64,000 nt of DNA from the NCBI RefSeq assembly GCF_035989285.1, contig NZ_CP108513.1:248001-312000 (forward strand), written 5' to 3'. Below, in pieces: positions 44,388-53,068 of this stretch; the first letter of the stretch is position 1, and every line of letters begins with the position of its first letter. Both the position numbers and the translations under genes were made by a program. The stretch comes from Streptomyces sp. NBC_01235. Lineage in GTDB: Bacteria > Actinomycetota > Actinomycetes > Streptomycetales > Streptomycetaceae. The notes under the pieces were generated by a model. That model searched no databases. It worked only from the letters and a program-made list of their open reading frames with translations, and was not told the origin of the DNA.

Positions 44388-45992
44388 ATGGTGAGCATCA
44401 ACGAGGATGCCTACGACGTGGTCGTCGTAGGGTCGGGCGGAGGCCTGGTCGGGGCGTACGTGGCGGCGTCGCGCGGGCTGCGCACGCTCGTCGTCGAGAA
44501 GACCGACCGGGTGGGCGGCACCACCGCCTACTCCGGTGCCGGGCTCTGGTTCCCGGGCTCCGCGCCGCTGCGGCGGGCCGGCGTCGACGACGGTGTCGAG
44601 GGCGCCCGGACGTATCTGCGCGGCATCGTCGACGATCCTTCCCGGGAACGGCTCCAGGACGCCTTTCTGCGGGCCGGCGCACAGCTGATCGAGGAGCTCG
44701 AGCAGAACGAGTGGTTCCGTTCGTTCGTGTACGGCCCCGTGCCGGAGTACTACCCGACGGCCCCCGGCGCCTCCCCCGCGGGGCACACCGTCTTCCCGCC
44801 GGAGATTCCCGCCGCCGAGCTCGGCGAGCACGCCCGGCTCGTGCGCGACCCCCTCCCGATGGAGCGGATGGGCATCGACCAGGGCCCGGTGCTCAACGGC
44901 GGCCGGGCACTGATCGGCAGGGCGCTCGCGGCGTTCCTGGAGACCGGCAACGGTTCGCTCCGCCTCAACACCGCGTTGGAGAGCCTGATCGTCGAGGACG
45001 GCAGGGTCGTCGGCGTGGAGGCGGTGAGCGACGGCGAACGGGTCACGTTCCGCGCCGAGCGCGGTGTGATCCTCGCCGCCGGCGGCTTCGAGCGCAACCG
45101 GGAGTTTCGCGAGAAGCACCAGCCGATCGCCCGCGCCAGCGAGTGGACCCACGGCGCCCCGGGCAACACGGGCGACGCGCTCCGGGCCGGGATCGCGATC
45201 GGTGCCGCCACCGACCTGCTCGACGAGGCCTGGTACGTGCCGGGGCTCGTGTGGCCGGACGGTCTCCCGCTCTTCCACACGGGCACACGGGGCGGGCTCT
45301 GGGTCAACGCCGCGGGCGAACGCTTCATCAACGAGGCCCGTCCCTACGACCAGGCCGGGCACGAGATAGTGCGCCTCCACACGACCACGGGCGTCTCCCA
45401 CATCCCCGCCCACTGGGTGTTCGACCAGCGCCAGCTCGACCGGGACAGCTTCGGCGGCCCGGCCGACCAGCCGGTCCGCCCCGAGTGGTTCGCATCGGGC
45501 GCGCTGAGGAAGGCCGACACCCTCGAGGAAGTGGCGAAGCTGATCGACGTGCCGTTCGAGGCACTGCGCAGCACCGTCGAGGAGTTCAACAGTTACGCGC
45601 AGACCGGCGTCGACGAGAAGTTCCACCGTGGCGAGACACCCTGGGACCAGATCGCTCACCATGTGCTGGGCTTCCCCGCCCTGCCCGAGCTGAGCTACCC
45701 GGCGCCGCCCACGCCCGACTGGCCGAACCCCCTGCTGCTGCCGATCGACACGCCGCCGTACTACGTGGCGACCATCCTGCCGTCCGACATCGGCACCAAG
45801 GGCGGCCTGACGACCGACGACCAGGCGCGGGTGCTGCGGCCGGACGGCAGCCCGATCGCCGGGCTGTACGCGAGCGGGAACACGGCCGCGGCGATGTCGG
45901 GACGCGTCTACCCGGGGGCCGGAACCCCGATCGGTTCGAGCATCGCGTTCGCGTACCTGGCGGTGCTGGACATCGTCGGCGTGACGGACTGA
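44388..45992 (+). CDS. KstD-like FAD-dependent 3-oxosteroid 1-dehydrogenase family protein
   Basis: 534-residue flavoprotein of the KstD / fumarate-reductase-flavoprotein group. FAD site VVVVGSGGGLVGA (about 11-23) and LVVEKTDRVGGTTAYSGAGL; catalytic-region motifs ARPYDQAGHEIV and the C-terminal GRVYPGAGTPIGSS, which corresponds to the tyrosine/glycine pair that binds the 3-keto group in KstD. Such enzymes desaturate ring A of 3-ketosteroids, beginning ring opening. The surrounding HsaC-G-like genes support this, but related flavoproteins act on other cyclic ketones. The ATG follows GAGGAGG closely; divergent from the hydratase operon. Confidence 0.85.
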   Translation: MVSINEDAYDVVVVGSGGGLVGAYVAASRGLRTLVVEKTDRVGGTTAYSGAGLWFPGSAPLRRAGVDDGVEGARTYLRGIVDDPSRERLQDAFLRAGAQLIEELEQNEWFRSFVYGPVPEYYPTAPGASPAGHTVFPPEIPAAELGEHARLVRDPLPMERMGIDQGPVLNGGRALIGRALAAFLETGNGSLRLNTALESLIVEDGRVVGVEAVSDGERVTFRAERGVILAAGGFERNREFREKHQPIARASEWTHGAPGNTGDALRAGIAIGAATDLLDEAWYVPGLVWPDGLPLFHTGTRGGLWVNAAGERFINEARPYDQAGHEIVRLHTTTGVSHIPAHWVFDQRQLDRDSFGGPADQPVRPEWFASGALRKADTLEEVAKLIDVPFEALRSTVEEFNSYAQTGVDEKFHRGETPWDQIAHHVLGFPALPELSYPAPPTPDWPNPLLLPIDTPPYYVATILPSDIGTKGGLTTDDQARVLRPDGSPIAGLYASGNTAAAMSGRVYPGAGTPIGSSIAFAYLAVLDIVGVTD

Positions 45993-46001
45993 CTCCACGG
46001 C

Positions 46002-46034
46002 TGTGCCCGGGACACGACAGGTGTCCCGGGCACA
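46002..46034. terminator. bidirectional terminator hairpin
   Basis: TGTGCCCGGGACAC and its exact complement form a 14-bp stem with a 5-base loop between the convergent KstD-like and TetR genes. Confidence 0.75.
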
Positions 46035-46045
46035 CTGCCGTGCGT

Positions 46046-46654
46046 TCAGGGGGCGACGATCAGCCGCGCCGCCAGGCGCAGGTCCGCGTCCGCCTGCTCG
46101 GTGGAGATCTCCTCGGTCAGCATGGCCACGAACAGACCCCACCAGCTGTAGACGAGCAGCCGCACCCTGCTGCGCTCGGTCTCCGCGTCCGCACGGGTCC
46201 CGAGCAGGCGCAGGAGCCTTTGTCCCAGCGCTCTCTCGACGATGTCGATCGGGGTCGGGACGACGCTCGCGTACTCCGTGAACGACGAGAGCGCCACCGC
46301 CGAGGCCAGCAGACGGCTGCTCAGCAGCTTCCCGCTCAGCGCGATCAGCGTCTGCGCCACCTCCACCGCGGGGTCCGTCGCCTCGTCGGTCGCGGCGCCG
46401 CCGTCGCGGCCCCCGAGGAACTGCTCGATGTGCCACTCGAGGACCGCCAGGAAGAGGTGCGGCTTGGACGGGAAGTAGCGGTACAGCGTGCCGATCGCGA
46501 CGCCGGCCTCCTTGGCCACGTCGTGCATCTGCACCCGGGCGAGTCCCTCGCGCGAACCGAGTTCCGAGGCGGCCCTCAGGATGCGGACCCGGCGGGCGGC
46601 CTGACGGACCGACACCGGGGCGGCGGGTCGGCGTGCCTCTGCCAATCTCGCCAT
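46046..46654 (-). CDS. TetR-family regulator, KstR-like
   Basis: 202 residues. The HTH segment (VQMHDVAKEAGVAIGTLYRY followed by FPSKPHLFLAVL) closely resembles KstR, the actinobacterial repressor of sterol catabolism. The C-terminal helical domain has RLLVYSWWGLFVAMLTEEIS. By analogy it would be released by a CoA thioester of the substrate. It lies 36 bases downstream of the HsaD-like gene on the same strand. It is one candidate for the factor that binds the repeated island elements, but nothing in the sequence proves that. Confidence 0.87.
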   Translation of the reverse strand: MARLAEARRPAAPVSVRQAARRVRILRAASELGSREGLARVQMHDVAKEAGVAIGTLYRYFPSKPHLFLAVLEWHIEQFLGGRDGGAATDEATDPAVEVAQTLIALSGKLLSSRLLASAVALSSFTEYASVVPTPIDIVERALGQRLLRLLGTRADAETERSRVRLLVYSWWGLFVAMLTEEISTEQADADLRLAARLIVAP

Positions 46655-46690
46655 GTCGTCACCCCACGTGGTCGGGTGTCCGGCCGCCGC

Positions 46691-47560
46691 TCAGGAGGCC
46701 TCCGGGCGGGTCAGGAAGGCCAGGACCGCGCTCTCCCAGGCCGCTTTCTGCTCGATCATCGCCCAGTGCCCGCAGTCCGGCAGGACGTGCAGCTCGGCCT
46801 TGGGGATGGTGCGGATCGGCAGCAGCGCGTTCTCCAGCGGGGTGACCCGGTCGTCCCGGCCCCAGGTCAGCAGGGTGGGCGCGGTCACCTTGTGGAGCGC
46901 GGCCCAGATGGGCTGGTCGGAGTGGGCCTGGGCGGCCAGCATCGCGGCCATCGCCTGGCGGCCGTAGATCCGGCGGGACGCCTCCAGCGTCGCCGGATCG
47001 GTGGCGCTGACCCAGCGCTCCTCGATCAGTTCCTCGGTGAGCAGCGCCGGGTCGTGGACCATCGACCTCAGCCACTGCACGAGGTTGTCCCGGGTGGGGT
47101 TCTCGGCGAACTCCACAAGCAGGTTCAGCCCTTCGCTGGGCGCCGGGGAGAGCAGGTTGCGGCCCACGCCGCCGACGGTCACGATCCTGCGGAACAGGTC
47201 CTTGTGGGCGACCGCGAGTCCCACCGCGACGAACCCGCCCATGGAGTTCCCGACGACGTCGACGCGGTCGAGGCCGAGGCCTTCGAGGAAGCGCAGCACG
47301 GCCTTGGGGCCGGCCGCCATCGGGTTCTCGGTGGTCGGGTCACTCACCCCGAAGCCGGGGAACTCCAGGGCGAGGCAGCGGAAGTGCTCGGCGAGCACGG
47401 GGAGGTTTCCCCGGTAGTTGCGCCAGCCCGTCACGCCCGGGCCCGAGCCGTGCAGCAGGAGCAGCGGCGGTCCGTCGCCCGCCTCGTGATAGCGCAGCGT
47501 GCCCTCGTCGGTGTGCAGTTCGCGCAGGGTGTCCTCGTAGGTGAGGGAGGTGAGTGTCAT
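46691..47560 (-). CDS. meta-cleavage C-C bond hydrolase (HsaD-like alpha/beta hydrolase)
   Basis: 289-residue alpha/beta hydrolase. Oxyanion segment LLLHGSGPGVTGWRNY (34-49), nucleophile S106 in GNSMGG, acid near D236 in GRDDRV, and H265 in CGHWAM. HGSGPG with the tryptophan is characteristic of the BphD/HsaD group, which splits ring-fission products into a 2-hydroxydienoate and a carboxylic acid. Divergent from the extradiol dioxygenase gene, whose product it should use; followed by the TetR gene. Confidence 0.92.
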   Translation of the reverse strand: MTLTSLTYEDTLRELHTDEGTLRYHEAGDGPPLLLLHGSGPGVTGWRNYRGNLPVLAEHFRCLALEFPGFGVSDPTTENPMAAGPKAVLRFLEGLGLDRVDVVGNSMGGFVAVGLAVAHKDLFRRIVTVGGVGRNLLSPAPSEGLNLLVEFAENPTRDNLVQWLRSMVHDPALLTEELIEERWVSATDPATLEASRRIYGRQAMAAMLAAQAHSDQPIWAALHKVTAPTLLTWGRDDRVTPLENALLPIRTIPKAELHVLPDCGHWAMIEQKAAWESAVLAFLTRPEAS

Positions 47561-47715
47561 GGTTGCACCGTGCCACCCGGCCGTGGGCGCACGTCCCGCG
47601 TCTCCCGATCAGTGGGACGGTCCCGGCAGGGCGTAGGCGGGACTGTCTACCGTCGCGCCTATGCGATACCGGGCGCCTCGGCGGCCCGGATCTGACCATA
47701 GTGAGGGAGAGTCGG

Positions 47716-48588
47716 ATGGGTGTGCGCTCACTCGGGTACCTGCGTCTGGAGTCCAACGACATCGAGAAATGGAAGGTGTTCGGGGGCGACTTCCTCGGGT
47801 TGATGCCGGCCGAGGGCGGTGACTCCGAGTCGCTGTACTTCCGGCTGGACGACTGTCCGGCCCGCATCGTGGTCTCCCCGGCCGGCCAGAGCGGGATGAC
47901 GGCGCTGGGCTTCGAGGTCCTCGACGAGCGGGAGCTGGCGCGGCTGGTCACGGACGTCGAGAAGGCCGGGATCAAGGTGACGGCCGGCACCGAGGAGGAG
48001 GCCGCGGAGCGGCGCGTCACGGGCTTCGTCAAGTTCAACGACCCGGGCGGCAACCCGGTCGAGCTCTTCTACGGCACCGTCCTCGACCATGTGCCCGTGC
48101 GCACGCCGTTGGTCTCGAAGTTCGTCACCGGCGAGATGGGCTTCGGGCATGCCATCGTCTCCGCCGAGGACGCGCGGGCGACCTTCGACTTCTATGTGGG
48201 CGTCCTCGGTTTCGTCGAGCGCAACACGATGAAGTCCCCGGCCGGCACGACGTGGTTCCTGGGGTGCAACCCCCGGCACCACACACTCGGCATCACTCCG
48301 ATGCCGGGTCCCGGGCGGCTGCTGCACTTCATGGTCGAGGGCGCGTCGTTGGACGACGTCGGGCTGGCCCTCGACCGGGCCGCGAAGTACGAGGTCCCGA
48401 TGATGCACTCGCTCGGCAAGCACACGAACGACCGCATGGTGTCGTTCTACGTGTGGTCGCCGGAGAACTACGCCGTCGAGTTCGGCTGGAACGGGCTGAA
48501 GGTGCCCGAGCCGGTGCCCGTCTACGAGATCACCGACGGCGCCTTCTGGGGCCACCACTTCACCCCGCCGCCGCAGCCGGCCGGCTGA
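47716..48588 (+). CDS. type I extradiol ring-cleavage dioxygenase (HsaC/BphC-like)
   Basis: 290-residue two-domain vicinal-oxygen-chelate dioxygenase. Iron ligands H145 (GFGHAIV), H204 (LLHFMVEG) and E255 (YAVEFGW); the catalytic histidine lies in NPRHHTLG (188/189), and HTNDRMVSFY closes the active site. The opening RSLGYLRLES and the close WGHHFT are like HsaC, the catechol dioxygenase of steroid ring A. It opens a catechol next to a hydroxyl to give the substrate of the adjacent hydrolase. The ATG follows GAGGGAGAG. A long hairpin terminates it. Confidence 0.93.
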   Translation: MGVRSLGYLRLESNDIEKWKVFGGDFLGLMPAEGGDSESLYFRLDDCPARIVVSPAGQSGMTALGFEVLDERELARLVTDVEKAGIKVTAGTEEEAAERRVTGFVKFNDPGGNPVELFYGTVLDHVPVRTPLVSKFVTGEMGFGHAIVSAEDARATFDFYVGVLGFVERNTMKSPAGTTWFLGCNPRHHTLGITPMPGPGRLLHFMVEGASLDDVGLALDRAAKYEVPMMHSLGKHTNDRMVSFYVWSPENYAVEFGWNGLKVPEPVPVYEITDGAFWGHHFTPPPQPAG

Positions 48589-48595
48589 GCGAGCG

Positions 48596-48644
48596 GACAT
48601 GAGCGAGCCCCACGGCCCGAGGGACCGTGGGGCTCGCTCATGTC
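48596..48644. terminator. strong bidirectional terminator, 20-bp perfect stem
   Basis: Positions 48596-48615 and 48625-48644 are exact reverse complements with a 9-base loop (CCCGAGGGA). It separates the convergent dioxygenase and ferredoxin genes. Confidence 0.85.
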
Positions 48645-48658
48645 GCTCGACGGCTCTG

Positions 48659-48847
48659 TCACTCGACGGTGACGGCCCGTTCCGGGCAGGCCCGTTCGCC
48701 GTCGCGGGCCGCCGCTTCGAGGCCTTCGGGAACCTCGCCGTCGAAGGGCAGTGCGTAGCCGTCGTCGTCGAGGCGGAAGAGCCGGGGCGCCGCCGCAGCG
48801 CAGCGCGCGTGCCCGGAGCACGAGGAGGTATCGATGGTGATCTTCAC
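48659..48847 (-). CDS. ferredoxin, 62 aa
   Basis: Acidic 3Fe-4S-type ferredoxin with cysteines in SSCSGHARCAAAAP and ERACPERA; a GTG start follows GGAG at 7 bases. Its best-known partners are P450 enzymes, but the nearest P450 gene is 9 kb away and has its own ferredoxin. Here it is the last gene of an operon with an amidohydrolase, a small protein and a mycofactocin-type SDR, so the electron acceptor is unknown, perhaps a P450 or oxygenase outside the window. Confidence 0.88.
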   Translation of the reverse strand: MKITIDTSSCSGHARCAAAAPRLFRLDDDGYALPFDGEVPEGLEAAARDGERACPERAVTVE

Positions 48848-48861
48848 TGAGCCACTCCGTT

Positions 48862-49674
48862 CTACGGCTTGTTGGTCGACCCCGCGTCGACGGTGAACTG
48901 CAGGCCGGTGACGTAACGCGACTCGTCCGAGCTGAGGAACAGCACCGCGTTCGACACGTCCCGCGGCTCGACGTACGGGGCGAGGGGGTTCATCGCGGCG
49001 AGGCCGAACAGCGGTTCCCGCGCGGCCAGTTCCTCCACGGGCACGCCGACGGTGATGCCCGTGTCGCTGACACCGGTGGGGTGGACGGTGTTCACCCGGA
49101 TGCGATGCGGGGCGAGTTCGTTGGAGAGCGCCTTCATCAGGCCGACCACGCCGTGCTTGCTGGCCACGTAGTGGGCGTACGGCACATGGCCGCGGATGCC
49201 GGCGGCCGAGCTGGTGATGACGATCGAGCCACCCTCCCCGGCTTCGATCATCCACGGGATCGCCGCGCGTGCCGTGTTCCACGCGCCCTTGAGGTTGACG
49301 TCCACGACGACGTCCCAGGCCTCCTCGGACAGTTCCCAGGCGGCACCGATGCTCATGACGCCGGCGTTGGCCACGACCACGTCGAGCCGGCCGAACTCCG
49401 TGCGGGCCGCGTCGACGGCGGCCCGCATCTCGGCCACCGAACGGACGTCGGCCTGGACGGCGACGCACCGGCGACCGGTGGCCCGGACCAGTTCGGCCGT
49501 CTCCTGAAGCTGTTCCTTCGACGCCAGCGAGTAGGGCAGCGCCTCGCTGATGTCGTGGCAGACGTCCGTGACGACGACGTCCGCGCCCTCCTCCGCCAGC
49601 CGCACCGCGTGGGAGCGGCCCTGACCGCGGGCCGCTCCCGTGATGAGCGCAACCTTGCCCCCCACACGTCCCAT
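48862..49674 (-). CDS. mycofactocin-coupled SDR-family oxidoreductase
   Basis: 270-residue dehydrogenase. The glycine motif VALITGAARGQGRSHAVRLA and the following DVC are hallmarks of the SDR subgroup with a non-exchangeable NAD that needs mycofactocin as electron carrier. The subgroup's extra loop (ALPYSLASKEQLQETAELVR region) is present. Catalytic ITSSAAG serine and YVASKHG tyrosine/lysine are intact. It probably oxidises an alcohol of the island's substrate. It starts 7 bases after the small coupled gene. Confidence 0.9.
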   Translation of the reverse strand: MGRVGGKVALITGAARGQGRSHAVRLAEEGADVVVTDVCHDISEALPYSLASKEQLQETAELVRATGRRCVAVQADVRSVAEMRAAVDAARTEFGRLDVVVANAGVMSIGAAWELSEEAWDVVVDVNLKGAWNTARAAIPWMIEAGEGGSIVITSSAAGIRGHVPYAHYVASKHGVVGLMKALSNELAPHRIRVNTVHPTGVSDTGITVGVPVEELAAREPLFGLAAMNPLAPYVEPRDVSNAVLFLSSDESRYVTGLQFTVDAGSTNKP

Positions 49675-49681
49675 GGCAACC

Positions 49682-49900
49682 TCACTTCGCCGAGTGGTCG
49701 GTCAGTTCCGCCGCGGCCTCGCGCAGAGCCCGCAGCCGCGTCCGCAGCAGTTCACGCTCGGCCTCGTCGTCGGCCCCGAGTTCGGCCAGGCGAACGTCCG
49801 TCTCGGCGATCTCCGCCAGGAGCCGGCCGTGGGCCTCATCGCGGGTCAGCAGGTCCAGGTCGGTCCAGTCGGACCGCTCGGACTCCGGTCGCCGGCTCAT
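49682..49900 (-). CDS. small helical protein coupled to the amidohydrolase, 72 aa
   Basis: The ATG overlaps the amidohydrolase stop (ATGA, 49900-49897), and the frame ends 7 bases before the SDR start. The product is highly charged and helical (LLAEIAETDVRLAELGADDE and ERELLRTRLRALREAAAEL), probably a short coiled coil. No ribosome site of its own is visible, so translation depends on the upstream gene. I recognise no family; tight coupling suggests an accessory or assembly subunit for the amidohydrolase or SDR. Confidence 0.65.
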   Translation of the reverse strand: MSRRPESERSDWTDLDLLTRDEAHGRLLAEIAETDVRLAELGADDEAERELLRTRLRALREAAAELTDHSAK

Positions 49901-51042
49901 GCGGGGAGGTTGTAGAGGCGCCGGGCGTTGAGCTCCACGATTTTGTGCACCTCGTCGTCCGGTACGTCGGCGAGCACCTCCGCCGCGTAGGCGCGGCTCC
50001 CCGGCCAGTACGAGTCGGAGTGCGGGTAGTCGCACTCCCAGGTGATCTTGTCGACCCCGACGTGGTGGCGGACCTCCACACCGAACCGGTCGTCGATGAA
50101 GCAGCCGTGGAAGTGCTTGTGGAACAGTTCCGAGGGCCGCACGCTCTGGTTGACGTTCTGGTAGAAGCGGTGCCGCTCCCAGGTGCCGTCGCTGCGCTCC
50201 AGCAGGTAGGGGATCCAGCCGATGCCGCCCTCGGACAGCCCGATCCTCAGCTTGGGGTGCTTGTGCAGCACCGGGGAGAACAGCAGGTCGGCGGTGGCGA
50301 ACATGGCGTTGCAGCCGAACAGGGCGATCGTCACGGCGAACGGCGCCTCCTCGGCCGTTTTCGGCGGCTTGCCCGAGGTGCCGAAGTGCAGGCACAGCGG
50401 CAGGCCGGTCTCCTCGGCCGCCGAGAACACCGGGTCCCAGTGGTCGGTGTGGAAGGACGGCAGCCCGCGCGGGGCCGGGTTCTCCGGGAAGGAGATCGCC
50501 TTGGCGCCCTTGGCCGCGGTCCGGTGGATCTCGGCGACACAGGCCTGGACGTCCCACAGCGGCAGGACGACCAGGGGGATGAGCCGGCCCGGCGCGGCGG
50601 CGCACCACTCGTCCAGCACGAAGTCGTTCCACGCCTGGACGCACAGCCGGGCGAGCTCCTTGTCCTGTCCCTCCAGGAACACGGTGCCCGCGAATCCCGG
50701 GAAGGACGGGAAGCACAGGGCACCCCACACCCCGTCCAGGTCCATGTCACGGATCCGGGCCTTCGGGTCGTAGCAGCCCGGGATCATCTCGTCGTAGCGC
50801 GTCGGTTCGAGGCCGAACTCCTCCGGCTTCTTTCCCGCGACGGCGTTGAGGCCGATGTAGGGGTGGACCCGGTCCTCGTAGACCCACACCTCCGCGGGCG
50901 CCTGGCCCTCTCCGCGCGCCTTCTGAACGATCCGTGGCCCCGCTTCCCGGAACCTCGCCGGCAGGCGGTCGGACCACAGACGCGGGGGTTCGATCAGGTG
51001 GTCGTCGGTCGACAGCAGCTTCATCCATGGCTGCAACGGCAT
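49897..51042 (-). CDS. amidohydrolase-family (ACMSD-like) metal-dependent hydrolase or decarboxylase
   Basis: 381-residue TIM-barrel protein. Metal site STDDHLIEPP at residues 10-19 (in place of HxH), a lysine/histidine region SFPENPAPRGLPSFHTDHWD, LCLHFGTSGKPP, and WECDYPHSDSYWPG with the catalytic aspartate. This is the amidohydrolase 2 group that includes decarboxylases such as ACMSD and gamma-resorcylate decarboxylase, and ring hydrolases in actinobacterial catabolic clusters. The ATG at 51042 follows GAGGGAG; upstream ATGs would read through the divergent promoter. Substrate unknown. First gene of a four-gene operon. Confidence 0.87.
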   Translation of the reverse strand: MPLQPWMKLLSTDDHLIEPPRLWSDRLPARFREAGPRIVQKARGEGQAPAEVWVYEDRVHPYIGLNAVAGKKPEEFGLEPTRYDEMIPGCYDPKARIRDMDLDGVWGALCFPSFPGFAGTVFLEGQDKELARLCVQAWNDFVLDEWCAAAPGRLIPLVVLPLWDVQACVAEIHRTAAKGAKAISFPENPAPRGLPSFHTDHWDPVFSAAEETGLPLCLHFGTSGKPPKTAEEAPFAVTIALFGCNAMFATADLLFSPVLHKHPKLRIGLSEGGIGWIPYLLERSDGTWERHRFYQNVNQSVRPSELFHKHFHGCFIDDRFGVEVRHHVGVDKITWECDYPHSDSYWPGSRAYAAEVLADVPDDEVHKIVELNARRLYNLPA

Positions 51043-51198
51043 GCTTGCGCTCCCTCGGTCTCGGAGACTCTCCAGCATCGGCGGATTGTGTGCACTGATC
51101 GTGTCCCACCCAGTGGAAGCGATTCCATAAGTACCCGCGCTCAATACGGATCATGATTACCCCACCCGTCCACTGCTCCATATTCAGGCTACTCTTTT

Positions 51199-52065
51199 AT
51201 GATGGGTCGAGTGCAGGACAAGGTCGTCTTCATCACCGGAGCCGCACGCGGCCAGGGCCGGGCCCACGCGGTCCGGCTCGCCGCCGAGGGCGCCGACATC
51301 ATCGCCGTCGACCTCTGCGAGGACATCGCCACCAACGCCTACCCGCTGGCCACCGAGGACGACCTGGACGAGACCGTCCGGCAGGTCGAGAAGCTCGGCC
51401 GGCGCATCGTCGCCCGCAAGGCCGACGTACGCGATCCGGTGGCGCTCAAGGCGGCCGTGACCGAGGGGGTGGCCGAGCTGGGACGGCTGGATGCCGTGGT
51501 CGCCCAGGCCGGGATCGCCCCGCTGGGCCCGCAGCAGGGCATCCAGGCCTTCATCGACGCGGTCACCGTCGACTTCAACGGCGTCGTCCACGCCGTCGAG
51601 GCCGCCCTGCCTCATCTGCCCGACGGCGGCTCGATCGTGGCGACCGGGTCCGTCGCGGCCCTGACCCCTGCGAGCGTCGACAATCCGGCCAACGGCCCCG
51701 GGGGACTCGGCTACTCCCTCGCCAAGCGCCAAGTGGCCGCGTTCGTACACGACTTGGCGACGGTGCTGCTGTCCCGGCGGATCCGGGTCAATGCGCTGCA
51801 CCCCACCAACGTGAACACGGACATGCTCAACAGCGACATCATGTACCGCTCGTTTAGGCCCGACCTCGACCATCCGACCCGCGAGGACGCCCTGGTCTCG
51901 TTCCCGGCGACGACCGGTATGGGCATTCCCTATGTCGAGCCCGAGGACGTCGCCGACATGGTGCTGTTCCTCGTCTCCGACGAGTCCCGCTACGTCACCG
52001 GCATGCAGATGCGGGTCGACGCCGGAGGTTACGTCAGGAAGCGCCCCCAACTGCCCACGTTCTGA
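51199..52065 (+). CDS. mycofactocin-coupled SDR-family oxidoreductase
   Basis: 288 residues, from the first of two adjacent ATGs. VVFITGAARGQGRAHAVRLA, ADIIAVDLCEDIA and the extra YPLATEDDLDETVRQVEKLG loop place it firmly in the mycofactocin-dependent SDR subgroup; catalytic TGSVAAL serine and YSLAKRQ. It shares the fold and loop with the SDR at 48862 but is divergent, so two alcohol oxidations or one reversible step could be served. No ribosome site precedes the ATG (upstream bases are T-rich, CTTTT), which suggests a leaderless message. Confidence 0.9.
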   Translation: MMGRVQDKVVFITGAARGQGRAHAVRLAAEGADIIAVDLCEDIATNAYPLATEDDLDETVRQVEKLGRRIVARKADVRDPVALKAAVTEGVAELGRLDAVVAQAGIAPLGPQQGIQAFIDAVTVDFNGVVHAVEAALPHLPDGGSIVATGSVAALTPASVDNPANGPGGLGYSLAKRQVAAFVHDLATVLLSRRIRVNALHPTNVNTDMLNSDIMYRSFRPDLDHPTREDALVSFPATTGMGIPYVEPEDVADMVLFLVSDESRYVTGMQMRVDAGGYVRKRPQLPTF

Positions 52066-52084
52066 CCGGGCGGAGAGCGGGCGG

Positions 52085-53068
52085 CTACACCGCGCCGGCC
52101 ATGTCCAGGACCACCTTGCCCGTCGTACGCCGTTCGGCCACGTCGGTCAGGGCGGCCGCCACGTCGGCGAGGGCGTGGACGCGGGAGACCAGCGGGCGCA
52201 TCCCGTCCCGGACCATCCCGGCGAGGGCACGGTCGGCGGCGGCCACGGCGTCCGGGGCGTACTGGCGCACCGTACGGATCTCGAAGCCCCGGACGACCAG
52301 GTCCTTGAGCAGCACGAGGTTCAGCGGGATCCGTGGGATCTTCCCGTCGGCGTACCCGACGGTGACGAACCGGCCGCCCCGGCGCAGCCCGCGCAGGGCG
52401 GCCTCCGCGTGGTCGCCGCCCACCGGGTCGATCACGAGGTGTGCGCCCTCGCCGCCGGCCAACTCCCGGATCCGCAGCTTCAGATCCTCGCGCACGTAGT
52501 CGACGCCCGCCTCGGCACCGAGCTTGCGGGCGACGGTCAGCCGCTCCTGACTCGACGCGGCGGCGACCACGCGCATCCCCAGTCGCGTCGCGATGTCGAC
52601 CGCCGCCGACCCGACCCCGCCCGCCGCGCCCAGCACGGCCGCCCACTCCCCCGCACTGCCCTGTCCAACGGTGACGAGGCAGTGGTAGGCGGTGGCGTAC
52701 GTGACGTGGAACGCGGCGGCATGGACCATGTCGAGGCCTTCGGGTACGTGCCGCAGGCTCGCGGCGGGCACGACGACCTGTTCGGCGAACGCACCGGTGA
52801 GCACCGCCCCGGCCACGGGTGAGCCGACCGGAGGACCGGACACGCCGGGCCCCAACGCGGCCACGACGCCGGCGAATTCGCTGCCGGGCGTGAACGGCAG
52901 CGGCGCGGGGACCTGGTAACGGTTCGCCACGATCAGCACGTCCGGGAAGTTCACCGCGGCCGCGTGCACGCGGACCAGCACCTCTCCCGGGCCCGGTTCG
53001 AGATCGCCGGCCTCGACGACCGTGAGGCCGCCGGGCGGCCCGTACTCCATGCAGCGTGCGGCTCTCAC
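52085..53068 (-). CDS. NADPH:quinone oxidoreductase family (zinc-independent MDR) protein
   Basis: 327 residues from a GTG that overlaps the preceding stop (GTGA). Quinone-reductase features: HAAAVNFPDVLIVANRYQVP, PGSEFAGVV and the nucleotide motif VLGAAGGVGSAAVDIA. There are no zinc ligands. These enzymes reduce enones or enoyl-CoA-like double bonds. Last gene of the acyl-CoA dehydrogenase operon (56237 leftwards), where it may reduce an unsaturated intermediate of side-chain or ring breakdown. Confidence 0.88.
   Translation of the reverse strand: MRAARCMEYGPPGGLTVVEAGDLEPGPGEVLVRVHAAAVNFPDVLIVANRYQVPAPLPFTPGSEFAGVVAALGPGVSGPPVGSPVAGAVLTGAFAEQVVVPAASLRHVPEGLDMVHAAAFHVTYATAYHCLVTVGQGSAGEWAAVLGAAGGVGSAAVDIATRLGMRVVAAASSQERLTVARKLGAEAGVDYVREDLKLRIRELAGGEGAHLVIDPVGGDHAEAALRGLRRGGRFVTVGYADGKIPRIPLNLVLLKDLVVRGFEIRTVRQYAPDAVAAADRALAGMVRDGMRPLVSRVHALADVAAALTDVAERRTTGKVVLDMAGAV

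Noticed and set aside
43248..46436. 1062-codon minus-strand frame covering the hydratase and the KstD-like gene
   Set aside because: Only the part below 44087 is the hydratase; the rest is the complement of the KstD-like gene on the plus strand.
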